Source: Anaerorudis cellulosivorans
GTDB lineage: Bacteria > Bacteroidota > Bacteroidia > Bacteroidales > Dysgonomonadaceae
DNA: 64,000 nucleotides
NCBI RefSeq assembly: GCF_025943985.1
Contig: NZ_JAPCWE010000004.1
Coordinates: forward strand, 148,791 to 212,790
Direction of reading: 5' to 3'
The notes below the pieces were generated by a model, which saw nothing but the letters and a program-made list of their open reading frames with translations, was not told where the DNA came from and searched no databases. Each line of letters opens with the position of its first letter. Within the stretch, counting starts at the first letter, position 1. A program made the position numbers and the translations under genes. Positions 50,401 to 58,138 of this stretch are shown here, piece by piece.

Positions 50401-50583
50401 ATTAGCACCTGCTAAAGGTATTCCGTTAGAGTCGATAATTTTGCCTCTCACGATCATTTTGCCATCTTGTTTAATTTCATATGTATTATCGGCATTTAAA
50501 TTCAAAGGCGAAATAAATTGAAAGCCAATAATTAATGAAAAGAAAGATGTTACCATAAGAAATTGACTAAATTTACTTTTCAT
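47446..50583 (-). CDS. SusC/RagA-family TonB-dependent outer-membrane transporter
   Basis: 1045 residues. Signal peptide (FLMVTSFFSLIIGFQFISPL), carboxypeptidase-D-like domain at 45-125 (VRGKIIDSNGIPLAGANVMI; SFIGFKEQKIKVGD), a TonB-box region (EEAVVVGMGTQRKVSVIGAI), plug domain (QKPLILVDGVERSMSDLSI; SLLKDASATAVYGVRAANG) and a 22-strand barrel ending in FNFGIRTTF, with the terminal aromatic needed for outer-membrane assembly. It imports the SusD-captured ligand using the TonB system. It heads the leftward operon. No ECF sigma/anti-sigma or hybrid two-component regulator is in the window, so control must come from elsewhere. Confidence 0.96.
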   Translation of the reverse strand: MKSKFSQFLMVTSFFSLIIGFQFISPLNLNADNTYEIKQDGKMIVRGKIIDSNGIPLAGANVMIEGTTKGVVSDADGYYVIEAEKGDILVFSFIGFKEQKIKVGDKPAIDVIMEEETTLLEEAVVVGMGTQRKVSVIGAISSVPVDELRIPQRSLVSSLSGRVAGATIVQRSGEPGYDEASFWIRGISTLGDQKPLILVDGVERSMSDLSIEEIESISLLKDASATAVYGVRAANGVVLVTTKKGKAQKPVIEVKLEYGASDLPNMPEFLDGANYARLYNEAFGKENYSQDYIEKLEKNANRFLYPNVDWFDQIFRKWSNNMNATINIRGGGERARYFINGGYFEDNGNLKNYKYNDYASNINLKRYNFRSNIDVTLTKSTILNLEIGANLTDIHEPGVGNRTLYSTYFNSPVEELFYWCYLSTPLSCPVRLPIEYNSDGSVKKWGWGAPSQIGEMNPAERLFGSGYNTRFSSQIMSQIILNQDLSFLLNGLDIKGFFSFDTNNKTIQQRHKQESLYSVEGVDDETGYLITKEISKGQEFLGYGTSSGSNRAVEAKIQLNYNQLFNETHRVGAMLMYYQRDYINGSAGSSILALPYRKQGIAFRTTYSYKEKYFGEFNLGYNGSENFPKDHRFGFFPAGAFGYLISNEPFWNLNIIDVFKLRGSIGLVGSDALPSNMRYAYLSTWGSGIGGYAFGLTPSFISGIGEDQIGVSNLTWEKGLKKDIGLEMKILNNMISFDVDYFHEKRSDILIQRRSLPAVSGLNEAPFANMGVMTNQGVEATLEFNNSIDKIRYKLYGNFSYTRNKILEMDEPKREYAYRMRTGHRYGQQFGLIALGLFKDQEEIDNSPEQKFGLVRPGDVKYKDVNNDNIIDMDDEVAIGYSSVPEIIYGFGAQFLWKGFDLGIFFRGQANVTYPLGGSTFIPFAEGVGKGNLFEKALDRWTPENPNPNAFYPRLSDGRNTNDWQPSTRNIYNGNFLRLTDLELGYSFDKKILSHLGIDGLRVYVLGNNVALFSKWDMWDPETGTSNGNRYPLPRKFNFGIRTTF

Positions 50584-50866
50584 GCTTTTTTAAGTTTGTA
50601 TAATTAAACCATATGTTTTTTCGATTTTTTATGAAAGATATTTTTAATTATTATTCTCTTAATATTTAGATTGATTTTTATTTAGATTTTTTTGTTTTCA
50701 TCTTTTGATGTTATTTAATTTGGCTCGCTTCGTAATATTTTATATTTTTATTTATCTCTGATAAACACATTGCTTGATTCATATAGTTTTCTTGACAAAT
50801 GGATCATCTCTAGCCTTATTCCTTTGTGAATTTTCATTTTTCATGTTTTTTGTAAATATTGCATAT

Positions 50867-51650
50867 TTAACTTTCAATTTTTTTGTACACTTTCACATAA
50901 TCGACAAAAAATGAATCGGGTAGAATCTTATGCTTTATTGCTTCTTTATTCGCCGTTATTCTAAACTTAAAATAATAAATTCATCCGGATGTGAAAAACC
51001 AAATGTTTCCTCATGGAATTTCTAGCCATCAATATAAAAAACGTATTTTTCCTGTGTCCATTCCAAAGCATAAGTGTGAAAACCATGAGATAATCCTTGT
51101 ATATGACAACGGGCCTTTGGATTTCATGTTGGATTCATAAGCATAATTAATTGCATGAGTTGTTAAATCTTTTCCGTATTTTTTGAAAAATTCAAAAATA
51201 TCGATTTCAGCCCCAAAGATTACAGAGCCCTCACCTTGAGTTATTTTAGGGGATTGTAGCCAAAATGCCGATCATATAGCTGATGACTGCTGTATTTGTG
51301 CTATGCATTCGAAATAACTGTATGTGATCATGAATTTCCTGTTGTTTCCACTAATCCCTTATAAAAAGTGTCATTTTTCATAAAAGAGGAAATATTCAAA
51401 AAACCATCTTTGACAGATAAAGCTTCTTTTGAAAGTATACCACTACGTCTTGGGCTTTTCCGATAGCTCCATTTGGTGGAATCAAGTTGGTTACGGTCAA
51501 AATTCTCTTCACATAAAAGGGCGTATCCCTTTTTTCAGGAATATATCGTACGTTTGATATTGCATTGTTACAGGTGGATTTTCTTTTTTTCCCACAAACA
51601 GGCAAAAGTAAGATTGCAATGATTATGCTAGTAATGCTTATCAGTCTCAT
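50867..51650 (-). pseudogene. GH16-family endo-glucanase/galactanase, decayed
   Basis: Starting at the ATG at 51650, a lipoprotein signal (TSIIIAILLLPVCGKKRK) opens a frame that is soon broken by stops and shifts, but pieces continue in order: EGSVIFGAEIDIFEFFKKYG with the GH16 catalytic motif EIDIFE, HGFHTYALEWTQEKYVFYID followed by an amber, GFSHPDEFIILS, and the terminal strand SFFVDYVKVYKK. These are hallmark pieces of a GH16 beta-jelly-roll endo-glycosidase (laminarinase, agarase, porphyranase and relatives). Stops after IDG and near LSLE, plus frameshifts, make it inactive. It lies upstream of susC and read in the same direction, so it was probably a member of that locus. The 280 bp between it and susC show nothing but AT-rich DNA. 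Confidence 0.82.
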
Positions 51651-51913
51651 ACTATTAAGTTGTTATTAAAAGTCAATGCCTCGAATTTGAATTCCAAAGG
51701 GTATTAATTTTTAAATTATTATTACAACACAAATTAAAATACATAAATTGATAATATTATCTTATTTTGCGTAAATAAGTACTCATAAAGCGCAGAATAA
51801 AATAATTAAAACCGGAATAATTTTTTATTTTGAATCATTGTTGTCCGGTAAAACCGGTAATTTAAATTTTTGACACTAATTCAGTGGCTTTGCGCACTGT
51901 TATTCGTGAGTTT

Positions 51914-53047
51914 CTAAAAGCAAGCCCCCTCCCATTGTGGAAAGAGCGAATATTGGCCAGTTATGCCATTTTGACGCGCCTTTTGCTCTTCAAGAAGCTC
52001 CTGCCAGGCTTTTTCCGGATTCTCAAAAAAACTTCTGACATCGATGTAACTCATCAAGTGCTGCCTGATGACAGAAACCATGTTTGAAAATGCCCATTTC
52101 CGCTTGATCCGGCTTTTGAGTATCATCAGCAGCAAGTTGGCCGGCATAACAGACCAAATTTGTATGATAATGGCGTTTTCATTATTATTGGTGATGAACT
52201 CAAACAGGCGCCCATTGGTGGAATCCCAGTAAGCAATGCGTCTTGAGAGATGCTTTTCAGTTTTGTTCTTACCGTAAGAAAGCTCAATGAGTTCATCTTT
52301 CAGGACACCTGAATCTGCATCATCCGGAATATCGAACTCTTTGCGTGCCTGGTAAAGGGCGTTATCCTTTAGTCGGGTCACGTACCAAATCCTCTTACGA
52401 GTGAAAACCTCGTACTGTGCGTAATCTACATACCCCTTGTCAAAGCAAAGGATAGAATCTTCGGGAAGATTCACCTCCTTGAGCAAAAGATGATCATGTT
52501 TGGCGGCCTCCGTATAACGGATGAAACAGGGCCGGTTATCTTCTGAACGGATGATAGTATGGGCTTTGATACCACCCTTCTTCTTTCCATTATCAGGGTT
52601 TCGCCCTAAACCTTTCAGGATGTTCTTGAACAGTGTTATCGTGGTAGAATCCATGATATAAAGCCGTTTCATATCCTGTTTGCTCAAGCTGCTGTCCGCT
52701 AAACTGCCGGAGTAACGTTGGTAGGTATCGTAATAGACCTGGGCAAAGATATCTGGTGTGCGACGGGCATTGGCCTCTGAAAGAGTGCTGCGCCGGACAA
52801 CATAATCAAGGCCAAGGTGACCAAGACGATGAGCGTTGGATAGAAGACCCAACACCGTCTCACGAATGGAGTTGTACCCTTCAAAAGCAACAAACAACAT
52901 CACGACAATATGTTTATGGCTGGTGAATCGCTTTACATATTTATCAGCCCCCAACGCTTTGGATGCCTTCGATATTTTTGACTTGTCCAGTAAATTTAAC
53001 AGCTGTGTAAAGATCGGCTGTCCGCTAAAATTTGTACCTTTGCCCAT
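51914..53047 (-). CDS. IS4-family transposase with internal in-frame deletion
   Basis: 377 residues, short for the group. The N-terminal domain (FTQLLNLLDKSKISKASKAL; KRFTSHKHIVVMLFVAF) and the first two catalytic aspartates are present (IMDSTTITLF, D133; CFDKGYVDYA, D203). After LFEFITNN the sequence jumps directly to ENAIIIQIW (junction near residue 288). In relatives about 40-45 residues lie between these, including the YkkRWqIE segment with the third catalytic Glu. The transposase should therefore be inactive unless helped in trans. The element's ends lie near 51850 and 53098; clear inverted repeats were not resolved. Its right end touches the stop of the alpha/beta hydrolase gene. Confidence 0.85.
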   Translation of the reverse strand: MGKGTNFSGQPIFTQLLNLLDKSKISKASKALGADKYVKRFTSHKHIVVMLFVAFEGYNSIRETVLGLLSNAHRLGHLGLDYVVRRSTLSEANARRTPDIFAQVYYDTYQRYSGSLADSSLSKQDMKRLYIMDSTTITLFKNILKGLGRNPDNGKKKGGIKAHTIIRSEDNRPCFIRYTEAAKHDHLLLKEVNLPEDSILCFDKGYVDYAQYEVFTRKRIWYVTRLKDNALYQARKEFDIPDDADSGVLKDELIELSYGKNKTEKHLSRRIAYWDSTNGRLFEFITNNNENAIIIQIWSVMPANLLLMILKSRIKRKWAFSNMVSVIRQHLMSYIDVRSFFENPEKAWQELLEEQKARQNGITGQYSLFPQWEGACF

Positions 53048-53098
53048 GTCGGTTATCTTTTTTGTTTTGCAACTATAAAGGTAAACCTTCCGGGGGAA

Positions 53099-54328
53099 TT
53101 ACCGAAAGGGGTTCCCCTTCATTTTAGCGTATATTTTTTCACCGGACACCAGTGATTTTGAATTTAAGAACCAATCAAAAAACGAATAAATTATTTCGTT
53201 CGATTCAGAATTCGGATCATGTTCGGAACGGTTTGTCATGGCAGCTCTGCTTCGATAACCCAAGAGTTTATTAATGGCCAATGCATGATTTAAAGGAATC
53301 CATCTTTCCGGAGGATCGGCCGAACCACCCGAAACAAGAAACGGACGTGGAGCCATTAGGGCATGCAGTTCGTGTAAATCGTATCCATTCCTTACAAGTT
53401 TAGGGTAAAGTCCCTTGGTATTTTCTATCAATCCCTTTTTTCTCCAAGTATTTGTCCAAGGTGGTGGATAATATCCCAGATACCATGGTTCCCAATAATT
53501 AACAGCAGAACCTTTTGTTTCGTCAAAAACTATTCCGGGATCACTCCATACTGCACACGAAAATTTCTCATATAAACAAGATGCGAACATCGCCCATTTT
53601 CCACCATAAGAATGCCCCATAATCCCGATTCGAGTGGAATCGACATCATCTACTTTCGCCAACACTTCCCATGCATTGGCAGCAGCATAAGCCAAGGTTG
53701 ACAATGGTTGGATAGTAGCGTTTTCAATACTTGGATAATAAAGGGAATACGTTTTGTTTTTTGTTGTTTTGGTAGTACCCAACGACAGGGCTACAAAACC
53801 TCTTTTTGCGAGTTGGTAGGCGAAATCACGATTTGGTTTTCCTCCTATTCCGATAGCTGTTTCCGGTTCATAAAATACAACGACTACGGCTGGTTTTTTA
53901 CCATGGATTCGAGGGATTAATAAATAACCTTCTGTTTGGTCATTAGGTGTCCAATAGAAACGGATTTTATATTGAATAAAATTTTCACGTTTTATCGAAT
54001 CAAGATATTCGAACTTTTGATTAGTGATGAGTGGAGGCCAATCACCCATCATACTCATCCATTGATGATAAATTTCCGTATGCCTTTTTTGCCAATCTTG
54101 CTTGGTTTTTACCGTATCGCCATTATAAAATAAAAGGGGAGAGCGATAATTTCCATATTGATCTTTAAATTCTTTAGGTGGATTGAAGTAAGGTTTTATT
54201 TTGTTCCATGCATCTCCTTTCTTCACTCCAAATTGTAAAAAAGATTGTGCGCACGTGCTATCAATAACAACAAAGAACAAGAATACAGAAAATATGTACC
54301 TTTGCAGCAGTTGCAAAATATTACGCAT
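53099..54328 (-). CDS. exported alpha/beta hydrolase (esterase-like)
   Basis: 409 residues from the ATG at 54328, which shares one base with the stop of the upstream gene (TGATG). Signal peptide (YIFSVFLFFVVIDSTCAQ). Serine-hydrolase fold: nucleophile elbow GHSYGGKWAMFAS, probable acid in GGSADPPERWIP, and histidine in NRSEHDPNSESNE. A GYLLIPRIHGKKPAVVVVFY strand and helix precede the active site, as in acetyl-xylan-esterase/dienelactone-hydrolase-like enzymes. Probably removes acyl or ester groups from a glycan in the periplasm. Last gene of the nag/Gfo operon; the IS4 remnant directly follows. Confidence 0.78.
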   Translation of the reverse strand: MRNILQLLQRYIFSVFLFFVVIDSTCAQSFLQFGVKKGDAWNKIKPYFNPPKEFKDQYGNYRSPLLFYNGDTVKTKQDWQKRHTEIYHQWMSMMGDWPPLITNQKFEYLDSIKRENFIQYKIRFYWTPNDQTEGYLLIPRIHGKKPAVVVVFYEPETAIGIGGKPNRDFAYQLAKRGFVALSLGTTKTTKNKTYSLYYPSIENATIQPLSTLAYAAANAWEVLAKVDDVDSTRIGIMGHSYGGKWAMFASCLYEKFSCAVWSDPGIVFDETKGSAVNYWEPWYLGYYPPPWTNTWRKKGLIENTKGLYPKLVRNGYDLHELHALMAPRPFLVSGGSADPPERWIPLNHALAINKLLGYRSRAAMTNRSEHDPNSESNEIIYSFFDWFLNSKSLVSGEKIYAKMKGNPFR

Positions 54329-54570
54329 CAATATTTTTGTTTTTTAAACAATTTGCCGATTAAAAATACCAAAAAACGAATTAAAGCCGTAATCAGATAT
54401 AAGACAACTGCTATAACGATTACATAACCGATTTGGGTAAATGCTTCGTACAAGGGTGTTTTATAAATAATGATGGCTGCGATGTTCAGAAGAAAAGCAA
54501 AAATAAAGCAGCCCATGAAAATCCGGGCCTCTCTTTTAACTTTTTGTGACGGTATGACGATGTCTTTCAT
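54328..54570 (-). CDS. small two-helix membrane protein, unknown function
   Basis: 80 residues. A short basic N-terminus (PSQKVKREARIF) is followed by two hydrophobic helices (FMGCFIFAFLLNIAAIIIY; IGYVIVIAVVLYLITALIRF) and a lysine-rich tail (GKLFKKQKY), so it is an inner-membrane hairpin. It starts 4 bp after the Gfo/Idh gene and is translationally coupled to the hydrolase by TGATG. No family was recognised. Its place between an exported dehydrogenase and an exported hydrolase may mean an anchoring or electron-transfer accessory role, but no cofactor motif is visible. Confidence 0.65.
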   Translation of the reverse strand: MKDIVIPSQKVKREARIFMGCFIFAFLLNIAAIIIYKTPLYEAFTQIGYVIVIAVVLYLITALIRFLVFLIGKLFKKQKY

Positions 54571-54574
54571 AACG

Positions 54575-55894
54575 CTAAAATTTCATGTAGGGGATTTTAT
54601 ATTCTTCAGGGAAATCAACTTTTCTTTGTTCCTCCATTGCCCGATTTCCTAACAGACAGAGAAGAGTAGCACAATAGGCTTCTTCTACGATGTTTTTCGC
54701 CTTTTCTCCTGTAATGCAGGATTGACAGAAAGAGGCAAGAATAGCATCCGATCCATCTTTTTCGGCCCCTATCATCGAAAGTCCTTCGTTTACATGCATC
54801 TTTCCTTTCAAAATGGAATGAGGTTTGTATTCTTTTTTGGTTTCCGGACGCCAACTCGGACCGGCAAGGGGGACGGCAGAAAAAACTTTGTTCTCTATCT
54901 GGCTCAGCAGCTGTTCTATGCCGCTGTCGCTGTTATCTTCTTCAAGATAATAAAGTCCGGTAGCCAGATTCATCGTTCCTTTATGCCCGAGTATCTGATC
55001 TTCCATTCCGTTGAATTTATTGGATATCAACGATTCGTAATTAATTTTCACCCCATTCGAATAGTGATATACCAAATTTACGCTGTCATATACTTCCCTG
55101 CCGTCTTTCCAAAAAACGATATCTCCCATCCCTATGACCGACTCGGGAATCAATCCCGTACCCCAATTACAAACTTCCAGTTGATGGCAGGCCAATTCGG
55201 TCATCAGCCCTCCGGAGGATTCCCTGTATAAACGCCAGTTGATTTTTCGTTCCAATTCGGGAGAAGGTACCGGCCGCCTCCAATCGTGATTTCGGAACCA
55301 GCAACAACGGGCACCCACCACATCCCCTATCAATCCGGAATGAATCATTTCTATCCCTTTGATGTATTTTTCGTCAAACATGCGCTGCATGCAGAAATAC
55401 AGTACCTTGTCGGTAGAACGGTATGCATCGTAAACCGCTTTACATTCGTCCATAGTGAGCGCCATGGCCTTTTCACAAAAAACGTGTTTCCCTGCAGCCA
55501 ACGAATCCAACGTCATCGGTGAGTGCCAGTTCAACGGCGTGGAAATGACAACGCCGTCTATTTCTTTCGACTCCAACAGTTTTTTGTAATCGGTATAGGT
55601 TTTTGCAGAGGGGCACAGATCCGATGCGGCTTTCAGATTGGGCGCATAGTTATCGCACAGAGCCACGATTTCGGCGTGGGGAATATTCAGCAAGTTGTGA
55701 ATGTGGTATTGCCCTCTCGATCCCGTTCCGATCAACCCTATGCGGGCTTTCTCGTTCTTAATTTCCTTGGCTTTTTCCATCGTGAAGGATTGCAGCCAGG
55801 GCATGCTGCTTAAAATCGCAGATCCGCCGGCTATATATCCCAACTCTTTTATGAATTTGCGCAAACCCAAATCTACATTTTCTTTTTCCGACAT
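54575..55894 (-). CDS. Gfo/Idh/MocA oxidoreductase with atypical Tat-like leader
   Basis: 439 residues. The N-terminus LRKFIKELGYIAGGSAILSS resembles a Tat leader but has a single arginine (RK instead of RR), so export is uncertain. The Rossmann site is ARIGLIGTGSRGQYHIHNLL. The usual EKP motif reads CEKAMALTMDE (Ala for Pro). The substrate domain contains GGLMTELACHQLEVCNWGTG, with the His in place of the usual catalytic His. Family members transfer hydride at sugar carbons. It follows the ApbE gene by 6 bp. It lacks GH109 hallmarks. Confidence 0.82.
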   Translation of the reverse strand: MSEKENVDLGLRKFIKELGYIAGGSAILSSMPWLQSFTMEKAKEIKNEKARIGLIGTGSRGQYHIHNLLNIPHAEIVALCDNYAPNLKAASDLCPSAKTYTDYKKLLESKEIDGVVISTPLNWHSPMTLDSLAAGKHVFCEKAMALTMDECKAVYDAYRSTDKVLYFCMQRMFDEKYIKGIEMIHSGLIGDVVGARCCWFRNHDWRRPVPSPELERKINWRLYRESSGGLMTELACHQLEVCNWGTGLIPESVIGMGDIVFWKDGREVYDSVNLVYHYSNGVKINYESLISNKFNGMEDQILGHKGTMNLATGLYYLEEDNSDSGIEQLLSQIENKVFSAVPLAGPSWRPETKKEYKPHSILKGKMHVNEGLSMIGAEKDGSDAILASFCQSCITGEKAKNIVEEAYCATLLCLLGNRAMEEQRKVDFPEEYKIPYMKF

Positions 55895-55900
55895 ATATTT

Positions 55901-56716
55901 TTATAAATTGTATTCGTTGACTTTGGCTTTATCGAATTGATCCGTGATACTTTTCTTTTTATCCGTATTGGCAACCATCAGGGCTGTGGACAGCACTTCG
56001 GCGTCTATTGGATGGGGGGAAACGACATTTACCAGCTTTCGCTTATCGTTATATTCGCCCGAAAAGGGATCAATAATATGTTTCGTGTATAAGGGTGTAT
56101 TTCCTGAAGTGGACATGGATTCGTCCCGCAATGCAATTTCAGCTACGGTTTCGCCTTCGGCAAACGGATTTTTTATGCTTACCTTCCATATATCGCCGTA
56201 AGGATGATGCCCCAACGCTAGAATGGAACTGCCGCCGAAATCGACGAAACACTGAGTGATGTCCGCTTCAAGAAGGATATTTTTTATTTTGTCCAACGCG
56301 TAACCTTTGGCATAGCCGCCGAAATCGAGATGCATGTCTTTGAAGGAGAAATAAACCGAGCGATGATTTTCGTTGAGTACAATTTTTGAAAAATCTTTCA
56401 GGGTGATGTCGAATAAACCTTGCGTTGCATCATGGTAATACCGACAATCCATCAATATTGCCCACATTTCCTCACTGACCTCTACCGGATGTTCGCTTGC
56501 CGTGAGATTAATTCGGGCAACTTCGCTTTCTTCGTCAAAACGGTTCAGCATTCGTTCCAATCTTCTCAGTTCATGAACCGATTTTTCCCAAACTTTTCCC
56601 GTCTCGCTTTTTCCTTTCCCGATAATAACGATATCGAACCGTGTCCCCATGATGTTCGTTAAAAAACCATGGAACATGGATGACGAATCATAATAATCTG
56701 AAAATGAGGATTGCAT
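55901..56716 (-). CDS. apbE: FAD:protein FMN transferase (ApbE-like)
   Basis: 271 residues from the ATG at 56716, coupled to the upstream gene by TGATG. ApbE fold: MGTRFDIVIIGKGK, FDEESEVARIN, the FAD-binding LDFGGYAKGYALDKIK, FVDFGGSSILALG, and the metal-site STSGNTPLYTKHIIDPFSG. ApbE enzymes attach FMN covalently to a Ser/Thr of target proteins outside the cytoplasm. Here no signal peptide is visible, so it may act before export, or the start may be misplaced. No protein in the window shows a plain SGAT/DgxTGAT flavinylation motif, so the target is unknown. Confidence 0.82.
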   Translation of the reverse strand: MQSSFSDYYDSSSMFHGFLTNIMGTRFDIVIIGKGKSETGKVWEKSVHELRRLERMLNRFDEESEVARINLTASEHPVEVSEEMWAILMDCRYYHDATQGLFDITLKDFSKIVLNENHRSVYFSFKDMHLDFGGYAKGYALDKIKNILLEADITQCFVDFGGSSILALGHHPYGDIWKVSIKNPFAEGETVAEIALRDESMSTSGNTPLYTKHIIDPFSGEYNDKRKLVNVVSPHPIDAEVLSTALMVANTDKKKSITDQFDKAKVNEYNL

Positions 56717-58125
56717 CAATTTCCCTCTTTGGCAATTTCAACGGCTTTTGTCGTAACGTAATATTTTGCTAAGGTATTGCTAATTTCCCAATCGGGCATA
56801 TTCCGATTTGCTAAATATTCAAAAAATTGCTTAGCAACATGTTTAAAATGTTCTTCGTGTCCCGCTCTTTTTCCCAAAGGAATATCAATACGTACGGTCC
56901 CATCGGGTAGAGGACGGGAAAGTGTAACAAAAGGATAGGTGATTTGTATTTTCTCTATTGTTTTTTGCAGGTTCTTCTCAAATTTTTTGCTGCTTATCTT
57001 ATCGTTTTTTTGAATATATAATTGTTTGACATAATTTTCTTGTTTATCTTGGCATGTTTTTAAAACTGCTTTAGCACCTTTTATTGAAGAGTTAAAGGTG
57101 TCACCTCCTCCATCAGGAGCCTGAAAATTCCATCGGACTTTCACGGCAACATTCATTCCCTTTACTTGATAATGAATAATGCCGTTTGCATAAACATGCA
57201 AGAACGAGTCTTTTACGTGTTTCCTAAGGAAATTCGGAAATTCTTTCAGCCGGGTAGATTTTGTAAATTCGTCTAATGAAATTTTTGTAGGCCAATGTGT
57301 TGCGTAGAGAACATTTATGTCGCGTTTGTAATCGATGGCTTCTTCCGGAAAACATTTCCAATTCACCAAGTCGATTAAATGCGTAGTAACATCAGCAATA
57401 CCTTCGCCTTGTTGTTCCACGTCATAGTACCATGCGGGTCGTATAGTGGGCACGCCGGATACTTCTTTATAAAAATGATGCACGCTTTCCATTGAGATAG
57501 CCGGGTCATCGGGAGTTCCTTGTTGTAATTCTCCAAACAATTCTTTATTTTGAATCAGCTCTTTCTCAACGATATTCAGTATATCATAGCGTTCAGTCAT
57601 CATGTCGTATAGGTAAACATTGTTTGAATCGGCTTTTTGATAGGCTTTCTCCAATAACTCGAAACCCTGTCGGTTGATGGCCATTGGTTTATCCGATAAA
57701 ACATTCAGTTTTGAGGCTATTGTCCGATAAATATACTTTGTTTTGTTTTTATTGTTCCCTGCCAATATAACAACATTCCCCTTTTTATCCGGAATCATTT
57801 TTTCTAAATAATCCGCTTCATCATATACGTTTAAAACCCATGAGGTGGGAGAATCTTTTCGGCTGTTGTAGGTTTTGATTGTCTGTAAAAACTGTTCCAA
57901 CTCTTCACCTCGGGGGGCATATACAAACACGGTATCATTTACTTGGCGGATGGTATCTTTTAATAATAAACTTGCATGAAAATGACCGGGATCCAATATG
58001 ATGAGTTTCACCTCCCCTTTTTTCCCCGAAAATTGCGAATCTGTTCGAGAATTTTTTTGCTTTGAATTCGGGGTACATGAAATGCATAAAACCGCGAATG
58101 CCGTTAATATCCAATATTTAGTCAT
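56716..58125 (-). CDS. lipoprotein Gfo/Idh-type oxidoreductase with long C-terminal domain
   Basis: 469 residues. A lipoprotein signal (ILTAFAVLCISC) anchors it, presumably at the periplasmic face. A Rossmann-like domain (KLIILDPGHFHASLLLKDTI) lacks the usual GxGxxG spacing; the Gfo/Idh motif reads SDKPMAINRQGFELLEKAY. The C-terminal half fits the 'putative oxidoreductase C-terminal' domain (GVPTIRPAWYYDVEQQGEGI, ADVTTHLIDLVNWKCFPEEA, GGGDTFNSSIKGAKAVLKTC). Found in Bacteroidetes sugar loci; reaction unknown. 13 bp after the 335-residue Gfo/Idh gene. Confidence 0.78.
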   Translation of the reverse strand: MTKYWILTAFAVLCISCTPNSKQKNSRTDSQFSGKKGEVKLIILDPGHFHASLLLKDTIRQVNDTVFVYAPRGEELEQFLQTIKTYNSRKDSPTSWVLNVYDEADYLEKMIPDKKGNVVILAGNNKNKTKYIYRTIASKLNVLSDKPMAINRQGFELLEKAYQKADSNNVYLYDMMTERYDILNIVEKELIQNKELFGELQQGTPDDPAISMESVHHFYKEVSGVPTIRPAWYYDVEQQGEGIADVTTHLIDLVNWKCFPEEAIDYKRDINVLYATHWPTKISLDEFTKSTRLKEFPNFLRKHVKDSFLHVYANGIIHYQVKGMNVAVKVRWNFQAPDGGGDTFNSSIKGAKAVLKTCQDKQENYVKQLYIQKNDKISSKKFEKNLQKTIEKIQITYPFVTLSRPLPDGTVRIDIPLGKRAGHEEHFKHVAKQFFEYLANRNMPDWEISNTLAKYYVTTKAVEIAKEGN

Positions 58126-58138
58126 CGATGATAGTTCA

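Noticed and set aside
51840..53100. Terminal inverted repeats of the IS4 element
   Set aside because: CGGTAATT near the left end and its complement near 53095 match for only about 8 bases; not enough to fix the ends.
54575..55894. Possible GH109 (NAD-dependent alpha-N-acetylgalactosaminidase)
   Set aside because: GH109 enzymes are Gfo/Idh-like and exported, which fits superficially, but the sequence lacks motifs remembered for that family; kept as general Gfo/Idh/MocA.
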